Assembly: GCA_038043285.1 (NCBI GenBank)
Contig: JBBTCJ010000091.1
Coordinates: 1-8,789, forward strand
Direction of reading: 5' to 3'
From: JBBTCJ01 sp038043285
Lineage (GTDB): Bacteria > Planctomycetota > Phycisphaerae > UBA1845
Length of the DNA stretch: 8,789 bases
A program made the position numbers and the translations under genes. This document shows positions 1 to 6,577 of this stretch, one piece after another (the stretch's first letter is position 1; the number at the start of each line of letters is the position of its first letter). Under the pieces are notes generated by a model that did not search any database, was not told where the DNA came from, and saw nothing but the letters and a program-made list of their open reading frames with translations.

Positions 1-1
1 T

Positions 2-1255
2 CGCGGCACTCGGCGAGCCGACGTAAGTCATGGCGAACGCCGGAACCGTATCGTTTGCGGTTGAGCCGTCGCCCCACTCGTGTGTGAGGCTGCTGGCGCC
101 GTCTACCGTGAATCCTGAAATGCTCGGCGTAAAGGTTTGCGGGTTCAGCAGGTACTGTTCAATCCAGAAGCCGATGGTGGAGTCGTAAATCAGCTTCATC
201 GTCCCGCCGGGCTGAATGGTCAACGTGTTGGCGGTAAGCCGCAAGAGCGAGCCGCCAAGGGCGTTCACGTCCTGAAGGGCGACGTTGAAGCTGCCGACGT
301 TCTTGACGAAGATCGCCTGCCCGTTTCGTCCCGCGGCAATCGTCGGCTCGGCGGTCAACGTGTATGCGGCATCAGAACTCACGAGCCGATAGGGTGATCC
401 GTCGGTCGCGGTAATCGCGGTCGCCGCACCGGTGATCGACTGAACGGCAACGGCCTTGTAGTGGTCGGCATCCAGAGTGACCGTGCTTCCGGCACCGGCG
501 TCGGTCAGCAGCACGCCACGCCCGGCGGTCAGTACGCGCTCTTGCGTGAGCGTCGCATCGCCGGCGAGGGCCACGTATTGGGCGTTCGTCGGAGCGCCTC
601 CGCCACCTCCCGCCGTCGTCTCCTTCCACACCGCCGCATTGATCGCGTTGTCCAAACACACCCAATAGGTGTCGCTGGCCAGATTACACCACACACTGCC
701 GACGCCGTAGCCCTCAGCCGCGTCGTTTGTCGCCGCTGGATCGACGGTCGCCTGGAAGTTGTGCTGTAACCCCAGCCCCGCCGCCGCGGTCGCCCCGGTC
801 GCCGCCGTCTCCTGCGACTCCGCCGCCCACGCCCGGCCGTCGAGGTTCAAGTCGAGCCACACGGTCTCGTAGCTGTTGGTTCCGTCCTTGACCTTTATGC
901 CGGTTTGCTGCGGCAGCAGCTTCACGGCGTAGATTTCGTCGCCGACCACGTACGCCGGCACCACCGCCTGCGTCTCTTCGACGTTTCCCTTGCTCGCCCC
1001 GCGTTCCTGCCCCGTAACGTATACAAACCGGACGCCGTTCCAGAGTTGTTGACCGTTCGTCGAGTAATTAAACGGCGTCTTCCGCAGCATGTACGGCTTG
1101 CCGATGAATACCAGCGCCGTCCCCTCCGTCGTCCCGTCCCAGGTCACCGCCTCGAGATGGTCGCCCCAGCTCACGTCCTTGAGCTTGAACCGCCCAATCA
1201 CCGGGGTTCCGCCCCGCCCCAGCCGCACGACTCTCTCCAACGCCGTCCGGTTCAT
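2..1255 (-). CDS. Tail fibre / receptor-binding protein, 3' end outside the window
   Basis: The frame is open from ATG 1255 to the left edge, 418 codons, with no stop. It overlaps the hub gene stop by four bases (ATGA), so it is likely translated by coupling, as no clear ribosome binding site precedes it. Residues 1-140 form an N-terminal domain (LKDVSWGDHLEAVTW, LWNGVRFVYVTGQERG), probably for attachment. Residues 166-211 carry the phage tail-fibre pattern DP-x-x-TNDAAEGYGVGSVW followed by YWVCLDNAINAAVWK. A Gly linker (216-220) leads to the also typical YVALAGDATLTQERVLTAG and AGSTVTLD segment (227-262). Residues 268-368 are a beta-rich knob-like unit (NGQAIFVKNVGSFNVALQD, IGFWIEQ). Fibres of this kind sit at the tail tip and bind the host surface. 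Only the part beyond residue 418, which usually holds receptor specificity, is missing. The fibre call is secure; the receptor is unknown. Confidence 0.82.
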   Translation of the reverse strand, partial: MNRTALERVVRLGRGGTPVIGRFKLKDVSWGDHLEAVTWDGTTEGTALVFIGKPYMLRKTPFNYSTNGQQLWNGVRFVYVTGQERGASKGNVEETQAVVPAYVVGDEIYAVKLLPQQTGIKVKDGTNSYETVWLDLNLDGRAWAAESQETAATGATAAAGLGLQHNFQATVDPAATNDAAEGYGVGSVWCNLASDTYWVCLDNAINAAVWKETTAGGGGGAPTNAQYVALAGDATLTQERVLTAGRGVLLTDAGAGSTVTLDADHYKAVAVQSITGAATAITATDGSPYRLVSSDAAYTLTAEPTIAAGRNGQAIFVKNVGSFNVALQDVNALGGSLLRLTANTLTIQPGGTMKLIYDSTIGFWIEQYLLNPQTFTPSISGFTVDGASSLTHEWGDGSTANDTVPAFAMTYVGSPSAA

Positions 1256-3279
1256 CGCGCAAATCCCGCTCTAACTGTGGTCGTAGGACGCCCCCCGACC
1301 ATCTCCCATTCCACCGCCGTGATGGGAGCCTGAATGTTCAGGGCGTCGCTTCCGGGCTGCTCGACCACGGTCAAGATGTTTCCCAGCAGATGCCCCATCG
1401 GCAGCAGCCCGCGATAGACGATCTCCGCCCGGGCCCGAGGTCGCCCATACCTGGCAATCGCCCCCGCCAGAATCAACGCCAGCCTGTCCGCGTCATTCCG
1501 CAGCACCACCTGCCTCCCCGGGCTTCGGAGGAGGTTTCCGTTCCCGGCCACCATCACCGCGGTATTCGGGGCCAGGTACCACAGCTCGGCTGAATCGTCA
1601 TGGATCACCATCACCCCGTCGCTGGGCCGCGCATCCTTGATAACCGACGAGAGTTCCAGACGTTGGTCGGTTTCGATGGCCACCGTCGCCACCAGCGTCT
1701 GCCAGTCATACAGCGGCTCGATCGCCGTCGCCGCCGCCGACGTCCAGTGGTTCCGCGCCAGCAGATGATTAGGCGAGGCGTTGACGTGGATTCCCCAGTC
1801 CAGCTCCGGCACGCCCACGTCGATCCCCAGCTCCTCCAGTGTTTTATAGCTGTTGCTCTCCGGCCCCGGCGTCAGGTATCGCGTCAGAATCCACGCCTGC
1901 GGCGGCAAAAACTCCGGCTCATGCCCCGCGAGGTTGTTGTCCACCGGCGGATCCGCCGCGTAGTTCCACCCGCTCCGCAGCGGCAACAGCGACAGCGTCT
2001 TGCGCCGCTTGTTCTGATACCGTGTGCTGCTCGCCTGCTGGAGTTGCCCAACGGAGTCAATCACCGGCGCCACGGCGCCCGCGTTGTGGTCCCAGTTGCT
2101 CGGGGCCCCGAAGTGGGCGTAGACCGGCTTGAAGGCTTCATTCTTCCGTAGCTCGTCATACTGGTTTGGCGGATCCAGGTCCGAGCCGCCCGGCGGACCC
2201 TGAATCGGATCCTTGTACCAGTCCTCCTGTGTCGTCGACCACTTGCCTTCTAATGCCTCATTTTCCAGCGTGAAGCAGCACACCACCCGCTGGCCCTGCA
2301 CCCGGATCTCGCCGTATCGCTGCTCCACCGTCCGCACCACCCGTGTGCTGATCGCCTCCAGCGCGTCGCTCGCCTTGAAGCTCGCCGTCGCGTGGTTTTT
2401 CGGCAGCACCTTGCCGCCGACGCGGATTTCCTCCGCCAGCAAAGCGAACACCTGCACCTCAAAGGCGTTGGTTTGCTCCGAGTACGTCACCATCCAATCC
2501 ACCCCGAAGCGCGGATCAATCAGCCGCCGCAACGCCCCCGCCACGCTCTCCCCGTTCGCCGCCGGCACCACGTCGCTGAGCCCCTTGAGCAGCTCCGCCT
2601 GCCCGCCCAGCACCCACTTCGGACCCGCAGGGTCTTCCGCCGACTCGTCCATGATCCGTCCGAGCAGATACTCAGCGGCGTGGAAGTGCGTCCAGTCGTC
2701 GTTGCCGCCGAACAAGTGCGTCCCGCCATAGGTTGCCTTATAGGTTTCCTCCGTGCCTTCGGTGCGGTTGCCGACCAGAAAATGCCGCTCGTCACGCCCA
2801 TTAAACCCCGGAACCCAGCCGATCTTGATCGGCGTCGTCGGCGCCGCCGCGTCCAGCCAGAAGGAGTCCGCCACTGTCACCCGCTCCAGGAGATAGAGCG
2901 GCTCATAGGCGATCCACTGCTGCACCCCCGACGCCGTCTCGGACTTCCCGTGGATGGTTCGCGTCTCCGCCGCGATCCGCCCCACCCAGAGGGTTTCTGA
3001 GCCGGCCTCGGTATAGAGAAGCACCCGAACCCACCAGCCGGTCAGGTCCACGGGCTCGATGGTCGAGAATCCCGCACCCCAAGGCTGCTTGACGTCGCCA
3101 TAGCGGTACTCCAGCTCCAGCCGCCCCATTTCTTGCGACGTCCCGGACGATCCGCGTAACGCCTGTAGCTCAGGCATCGGCGACCACGAATCGCTCCACG
3201 CCTGGCGGATCTCCACCTGTGGCATCGCCGCCGTGCGCATCGGCGACCCGCCAGGCGGTCCAAGTATCGTCAAAGCCAT
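1252..3279 (-). CDS. Large tail hub / tail-tip protein (gp27/Tal-like by position and layout)
   Basis: It is 675 residues from ATG 3279, with GGAG six bases upstream. Residues 50-130 look like a hub-type beta barrel (LELEYRYGDV, DLTGWWVRVLLYTEAGSETL, WVGRIAAETRTIHG, then an Asp/Tyr-rich YEPLYLLERV). Residues 245-335 are a second conserved part (SVAGALRRLIDP, SDALEAISTRVVRTVEQRYG). Residues 340-520 are a long Pro- and Trp-rich region. Residues 595-675 end in the pattern of gp27/Mu gpP-like hub domains: an Asp-Arg-Leu-Ala helix, a Gly-Asn-x-Leu-x-x-Val strand and a final THR-rich strand (GGRPTTTVRAGF). Hub proteins close the tail tube at the tip and anchor fibres. No lysozyme or peptidase motif is visible. 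Its TGA overlaps the fibre ATG (ATGA). The hub call is inference from layout and position, not a motif match. Confidence 0.6.
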   Translation of the reverse strand: MALTILGPPGGSPMRTAAMPQVEIRQAWSDSWSPMPELQALRGSSGTSQEMGRLELEYRYGDVKQPWGAGFSTIEPVDLTGWWVRVLLYTEAGSETLWVGRIAAETRTIHGKSETASGVQQWIAYEPLYLLERVTVADSFWLDAAAPTTPIKIGWVPGFNGRDERHFLVGNRTEGTEETYKATYGGTHLFGGNDDWTHFHAAEYLLGRIMDESAEDPAGPKWVLGGQAELLKGLSDVVPAANGESVAGALRRLIDPRFGVDWMVTYSEQTNAFEVQVFALLAEEIRVGGKVLPKNHATASFKASDALEAISTRVVRTVEQRYGEIRVQGQRVVCCFTLENEALEGKWSTTQEDWYKDPIQGPPGGSDLDPPNQYDELRKNEAFKPVYAHFGAPSNWDHNAGAVAPVIDSVGQLQQASSTRYQNKRRKTLSLLPLRSGWNYAADPPVDNNLAGHEPEFLPPQAWILTRYLTPGPESNSYKTLEELGIDVGVPELDWGIHVNASPNHLLARNHWTSAAATAIEPLYDWQTLVATVAIETDQRLELSSVIKDARPSDGVMVIHDDSAELWYLAPNTAVMVAGNGNLLRSPGRQVVLRNDADRLALILAGAIARYGRPRARAEIVYRGLLPMGHLLGNILTVVEQPGSDALNIQAPITAVEWEMVGGRPTTTVRAGFAR

Positions 3280-3285
3280 GATGCA

Positions 3286-3295
3286 CTCCGTTCGC
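3286..3295 (-). promoter_or_regulatory. Ribosome binding leader GCGAACGGAG for the hub gene
   Basis: GCGAACGGAG ends six bases upstream of ATG 3279. The identical ten bases with the same six-base spacing precede the neighbouring gene at 4237-4228. It supports this start. Confidence 0.65.
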
Positions 3296-3315
3296 CGGGC
3301 GGGCGCCCGACCAGG

Positions 3316-4221
3316 TCATATTTCATCCGGCAGCTTTCCGGGCCAAATCTTCCCGTCCTGCGCCGCTGTCGGCCCGGTCGCGTCCGCGGTGCTCGTCAGC
3401 ACCGTGGATCCCTCGGAATATCGCCAGGTGCCGGAATCATTCCGCCGCGTCTGCATCCGCACCTTCACCGTGGTTCCGTGTGCCTGCGCGGGCAGGTCGT
3501 AGCTCAGAAACTCCATCGCCGACGTTCCCATCGCCACCGTGACGCTCGGGGCCACCGCCGGCGGCGTCCCCGGGTCCACGCCGTTGACCGTGTAGCTGAT
3601 GGCCCACTCACCGGCCCGCAAACCACCCGTCTGCGCGTACGTCGCGACAATCCGCACCACTCCGCCCGCCCGGCGCACCAGTTGTGTGCCCAGCGGCGGC
3701 AGCGGCGGGTTGTTGATCTGCGAGCCGCCGGAGACGTCCAATCGCAGATACGTCTCCCCGCGCGGCCCGACGGGCAGAAACCCGCTGTCCAGCACGCCGT
3801 TGAAGCGGCTGACGCTCAGATAGTGCGTGCCGTTGCCGAACAGGTCCGTCGGCGTGTAGGGCAGCGTAGCATTCGTCGCAAACGGGGTGTCCGTCTCCAG
3901 CGGCGCCCCCGTGGGGCTCTTGTAAAACCGATAACCCTCGGCGTTGAAAATCCGATACCACTCGATCCAGCTCACGCGGTAGCGCACCGTCTTGACTCGG
4001 GCGCTGATTCTCCGCGACGTCGGCCGGCCTCGCTTGCGCGAGCGCCTCACCGTCGATCGAATCCACCGCCGCGGCCACAGCGGAATCACCAGCTCCGCCG
4101 TCTTCCGCGGCAGGATCACCCGCGAGCGCACCGGCGGATGCGCCCGCTGCCGTTCCTCCCGGATCAGCGCATGGTCGCTCTGTGGTCGCCGCAGGCATCC
4201 CGCTTCGCTAGGCCAGGCCAT
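3316..4221 (-). CDS. FnIII-like tail protein with Arg-rich N-terminus
   Basis: This 301-residue protein starts at ATG 4221, with GGAG six bases upstream and 15 bases after the previous stop. Residues 11-82 are strongly basic (RRWIRSTVRRSRKRGRPTSR) around a short hydrophobic ELVIPLWP. Residues 83-162 are FnIII-like (WIEWYRIFNAEGYRFYKSP, THYLSVSRFNGVLDSGFLP, GETYLRLDV). Residues 175-280 form a second beta domain (VVRIVATYAQTGG, EWAISYTVNG, TTVKVRMQTRR) ending in DGKIWPGKLPDE. G/C-rich third positions continue through the basic part, so it looks like real coding and not a frame error. It sits just before the hub gene and so probably contributes to the tail tip. The function is otherwise unknown. 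Confidence 0.6.
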   Translation of the reverse strand: MAWPSEAGCLRRPQSDHALIREERQRAHPPVRSRVILPRKTAELVIPLWPRRWIRSTVRRSRKRGRPTSRRISARVKTVRYRVSWIEWYRIFNAEGYRFYKSPTGAPLETDTPFATNATLPYTPTDLFGNGTHYLSVSRFNGVLDSGFLPVGPRGETYLRLDVSGGSQINNPPLPPLGTQLVRRAGGVVRIVATYAQTGGLRAGEWAISYTVNGVDPGTPPAVAPSVTVAMGTSAMEFLSYDLPAQAHGTTVKVRMQTRRNDSGTWRYSEGSTVLTSTADATGPTAAQDGKIWPGKLPDEI

Positions 4222-4227
4222 GCCCCG

Positions 4228-4237
4228 CTCCGTTCGC
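4228..4237 (-). promoter_or_regulatory. Ribosome binding leader GCGAACGGAG for the FnIII-like gene
   Basis: GCGAACGGAG ends six bases upstream of ATG 4221, and its first base is also the last base of the preceding TAG stop. It is an exact copy of the leader before the hub gene. Confidence 0.65.
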
Positions 4238-4722
4238 TAGTAGAGCTCGAACTCGATGGTCCCCGACAGAGCACTCGCCGCGGCGGCCCGTGGCGCGGCA
4301 CGGACGCACAGATACTGATTCTGGATCGCCCTCGGCGCCTCTTCCTCCCCCCACTCCATCACAAGCCCCGAACGATCGTTGATGTCCATTTCCCAGAGCG
4401 GTTCAGTCTCGAAGGTCGTCGGCTCCACGCTGTAGTTGCGGGCTCCGGTCACCAGTGAATCAATGGAGCCGGTGTCCTTCTTGGGCATGTTGGCCCCGCT
4501 CAGGGTGCTCCCCGGCGTGCCCGCGGTCGCCAGCGAAGCAATACGCTGCAAACGAAGGCCGACGTTCCGGTCCGCCGGGGCGTTGTCCGAAAACCCAACG
4601 CTGATCTTCCGCACCCGGCAGCGGTGCCCCGCGGTGTTGGCCACGATCAACGCGGCGATCGTCTTGTAGGTGTCCGCCACTGCTCCGGTAGAGACGTCGT
4701 CGAAAGGCAGGGTGTAGCGCAC
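4237..4722 (-). CDS. Small tail-region structural protein, paralogue B
   Basis: It is 161 residues from GTG 4722. This start is favoured by the strongest ribosome binding site of the window, AAAGGAG at 4736-4730, seven bases upstream. The layout is RYTLPFDDV at the N-terminus, HRCRVRKISVGFSDNAPADRNV in the middle as strand-loop, an EPLW motif near residue 109, and a closing LSGTIEFEL strand. It matches the preceding gene in motif order. From memory, its form also recalls a widespread type of 150-170 residue phage structural protein that begins with a YTV-F-like strand and ends in SGT-x-x-FEE. I could not check that. The role in the particle is not known. Confidence 0.62.
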   Translation of the reverse strand: MRYTLPFDDVSTGAVADTYKTIAALIVANTAGHRCRVRKISVGFSDNAPADRNVGLRLQRIASLATAGTPGSTLSGANMPKKDTGSIDSLVTGARNYSVEPTTFETEPLWEMDINDRSGLVMEWGEEEAPRAIQNQYLCVRAAPRAAAASALSGTIEFELY

Positions 4723-4811
4723 GTCCAGACTCCTTTCTGAATTGCTGCGCCCACACCACAGACATGATTTTTATCCCCGCCCACACGGAGCATCTCCTAG
4801 CCACTGTCTCC
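4723..4811 (-). other. Longest intergenic spacer of the tail operon
   Basis: The 89 bases between the two paralogue genes are the longest clear gap between genes in the window. It holds a nine-base direct repeat, CGCCCACAC on the plus strand, at 4748-4756 and 4778-4786, exactly 30 bases apart. An AT-rich patch GATTTTTATC (4766-4775) lies between them, and a ribosome binding site sits at the low-coordinate end. I see no -35 box paired with the AT patch, and no stem followed by a T run. It may be a relic of the duplication, or leader sequence. Confidence 0.35.
4730..4736 (-). promoter_or_regulatory. Strong ribosome binding site for paralogue B
   Basis: AAAGGAG lies seven bases upstream of GTG 4722. 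It decides the GTG start and suggests that this gene is translated independently, unlike the coupled junctions at 5300 and 1254. Confidence 0.75.
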
Positions 4812-5300
4812 TCAGTTCACCGTCTCAAGCTCCATTGTGCCGTGCAATTTCCCAACCAGCTGTACCACCTGCGGCGCGGGCACGCGAACGTCGAACACCA
4901 ACACCAACGCCAACGCCGGGGAGTTGATGACCAAACCGTCCTTCGCGTTCCACCTTTGGCGCAGTCCGACACGTGAATTGAACCCCGTGGACCATTGCTC
5001 TTCGACCCACAGCGGCGTGTTGGTAATCTTACGGAACACGTTAAAAGGAGCGCCCATCTGCGACGAATCCATCCGCGGGACATACGGCCCGAGTAGAGTA
5101 TTCGCCGCCATAAGACCGGAAGCCGTCCACAGGCGGCACAGAACGTTACATTCGTCGTGCGACGTAATCTGGACCGCACAGCCCAATCGCCGCAGGCGTA
5201 CCCGTGGAAGCCCGCTCAGGGCAATGGCGACCATCCCATACGAAATAAAGGCGTTATAGGGGAGAGTGATTCCTTTGAATGGCGTGACGTAGTGCATCAT
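4812..5300 (-). CDS. Small tail-region structural protein, paralogue A
   Basis: This 162-residue protein starts at ATG 5300, with a second ATG directly after it, and is coupled to the preceding stop by TGATG. It shares a scattered pattern with the next protein (4722-4237): an N-terminal Y-x-x-PF, an Arg-rich strand (PRVRLRRLG), a D-x-x-NV-x-x-RL motif, L-x-G then P-x-x-D, an aligned PLW, GLV, then VR-x-x-AP and a C-terminal L-x-GT-x-E-x-E. The matching order and near-equal length argue for an old tandem duplication. The predicted structure is a single beta-rich domain without membrane segments. The function is unknown. A virion decoration or tip role is inferred from position only. Confidence 0.6.
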   Translation of the reverse strand: MMHYVTPFKGITLPYNAFISYGMVAIALSGLPRVRLRRLGCAVQITSHDECNVLCRLWTASGLMAANTLLGPYVPRMDSSQMGAPFNVFRKITNTPLWVEEQWSTGFNSRVGLRQRWNAKDGLVINSPALALVLVFDVRVPAPQVVQLVGKLHGTMELETVN

Positions 5301-5986
5301 CAGCCCAGTGCGTCAAAGCGAAATTGCAGCCCCGCGATCTCCCGCGGCGTATAGAGCGTTCCCGCGGGAATGATCTGCTTCACGTAGAAAGCTCTCTCCG
5401 CCCCAACCGCCAACGTCCCCAAGGCCAACGCCGAGGCCTCGTCCGTCGGCGCCACGTACGTGGTGTCGTTCCCGCTGATGGACAGAAACCGCGTCGCCGG
5501 ATCCATCCACGCCGCCAGATTGGTCATCACGCTCCGCCCGACGTTGGAAAGCGTCACCGGGATGACGTTGGTCACCCCGGCAAGGGCCTCTTCCTTGGGC
5601 ACGTCCAGAAACATCCGCGGACCAAGAGACGGATCATCCAGCAGAAACACCGCCGTCTCCGCGTCGCTGGCCGGAAGATACGCCGCCTGCACCGTGACCC
5701 GCACGTACTTGTCGGTGTCCGCCCCGTCCTCCAGCAGAAACGTCCCCCCGTTGCCCACCACCGCCGCCGCCCCATAGACTCCGCTCCCCGGGGCTTTCCA
5801 TCGCAACGCCTTCTCCTGCGCGCCATAGCGCAACGATCCCTTGCCCACGCCGTTCCGCCGCCCGCATTCCCCGAAGATCACGCCCGGCACGGTCCCGATG
5901 GCAAACAGGAGCCGCAGTTCCGCAAACGGCGAGGTCGCCATTTTCAGCCGTAAGGAATCCTCCCTGGTGTTTACGTCCGGCATCAC
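5300..5986 (-). CDS. Tail-region structural protein of unknown family, beta-rich
   Basis: It is 228 residues from GTG 5986, and ATG 5983 is an equally good start, three bases in. The gene begins seven bases after the preceding stop. Residues 48-118 form one unit (LRWKAPGSGVYG, GTFLLEDGADTDKYVRVTV, AVFLLDD) that resembles small beta domains of phage structural proteins. Residues 138-215 form a second, Ig-like unit (VIPVTLSNVG, AAWMDPATRFLSISG, AFYVKQIIPAGT). There is no signal peptide. The stop TGA (5302-5300) shares one base with the next ATG in a TGATG junction, which suggests coupled translation. Position within the tail operon suggests a tip or baseplate component. The exact role is unknown to me. 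Confidence 0.6.
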   Translation of the reverse strand: MMPDVNTREDSLRLKMATSPFAELRLLFAIGTVPGVIFGECGRRNGVGKGSLRYGAQEKALRWKAPGSGVYGAAAVVGNGGTFLLEDGADTDKYVRVTVQAAYLPASDAETAVFLLDDPSLGPRMFLDVPKEEALAGVTNVIPVTLSNVGRSVMTNLAAWMDPATRFLSISGNDTTYVAPTDEASALALGTLAVGAERAFYVKQIIPAGTLYTPREIAGLQFRFDALG

Positions 5987-5993
5987 TCGCCCA

Positions 5994-6557
5994 CTAACTG
6001 AATGTCACCCTCTGCGTGCCCGCGCTGTAGCTCAACTCGAAACCCGGCGCATCGGGGTATCGCACCACCCGCGTACCCATGGTCAGCGACGTCGATCCAT
6101 CATTGCCCGCCTTGTCCACGGGAACCACCCGCCAGCTCCAACCCTGCGCCTGGTTGGCCATGTCGTGCATCCGCCGCGTCAGCAGCGAATAAGACCACTG
6201 CTCTTCGTTCCGCGGGACGCTTCCAATGGGCGTGTAGTTGGCGCCGTCCCAGCTCTCCTCGACGCGATACTCCACCACGTCCGCGTCCAGCGATCGCACC
6301 CACCAGATCGTTCGCCGCGCCGGATAGGCGTCCGGCCCGCCGGCGATGGGGTCGAAGTTCGCGTCGTTGGTGTCGACGATCTCCACCCGTGCCTGCTCGC
6401 CGACGTCCAATGCGAAGCGGTATTGCGGCGTCTGCGTCGACGCTACGTACGCCCCATCGACGTACCAGTGGTAAAAGACCGTTCCCGTCAGGCTCGACGT
6501 CACCGTCACCGTGACCACGTTGCCCTGCCGAACGCTCTTGGTGCTGGTGATGGCCAT
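5994..6557 (-). CDS. Ig/FnIII-like tail protein
   Basis: This 187-residue protein starts with ATG at 6557, 20 bases after the tape measure stop, with a weak GGTGA close to the start. Residues 1-65 look like a small Ig/PKD-type beta sandwich with alternating strands (VVTVTVTSS, VFYHWYVDG, ARVEIVDTND). Residues 80-168 look like an FnIII-type domain (TIWWVRSL, VVEYRVEESWDG, GWSWRVVPVDKAGN). There is no signal peptide or membrane segment. Ig and FnIII folds are common decorations of tail tubes, tips and fibres. Being first after the tape measure, it occupies the slot of a distal tail or tip protein, but I see no sequence link to Dit. The fold call rests on strand pattern only. Confidence 0.6.
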   Translation of the reverse strand: MAITSTKSVRQGNVVTVTVTSSLTGTVFYHWYVDGAYVASTQTPQYRFALDVGEQARVEIVDTNDANFDPIAGGPDAYPARRTIWWVRSLDADVVEYRVEESWDGANYTPIGSVPRNEEQWSYSLLTRRMHDMANQAQGWSWRVVPVDKAGNDGSTSLTMGTRVVRYPDAPGFELSYSAGTQRVTFS

Positions 6558-6577
6558 CGTTCACCGCGCTCACCGGC

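Noticed and set aside
1..1255. Diversity-generating retroelement at the fibre gene
   Set aside because: The variable C-terminal end and any template repeat or reverse transcriptase would lie outside the window, and nothing inside supports it.
3608..4198. Minus-strand open frame of 196 codons in another frame of the FnIII-like gene
   Set aside because: It is Ala/Gly/Asp low-complexity sequence with no start signal. The 301-residue frame shows strand patterns and a ribosome binding site.
3478..4458. Plus-strand open frame of 326 codons
   Set aside because: It has an Arg/Pro/His-rich composition and lies antisense to two tail genes with good start signals.
4786..4798. Short hairpin GGAG-ATG-CTCC after the stop of paralogue A
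   Set aside because: It is a four-base stem without a T run, so not a credible terminator.
4460..4804. Minus-strand open frame of 114 codons starting in the long spacer
   Set aside because: It overlaps paralogue B out of frame. GTG 4722 has the strong ribosome binding site and a paralogue-supported protein.
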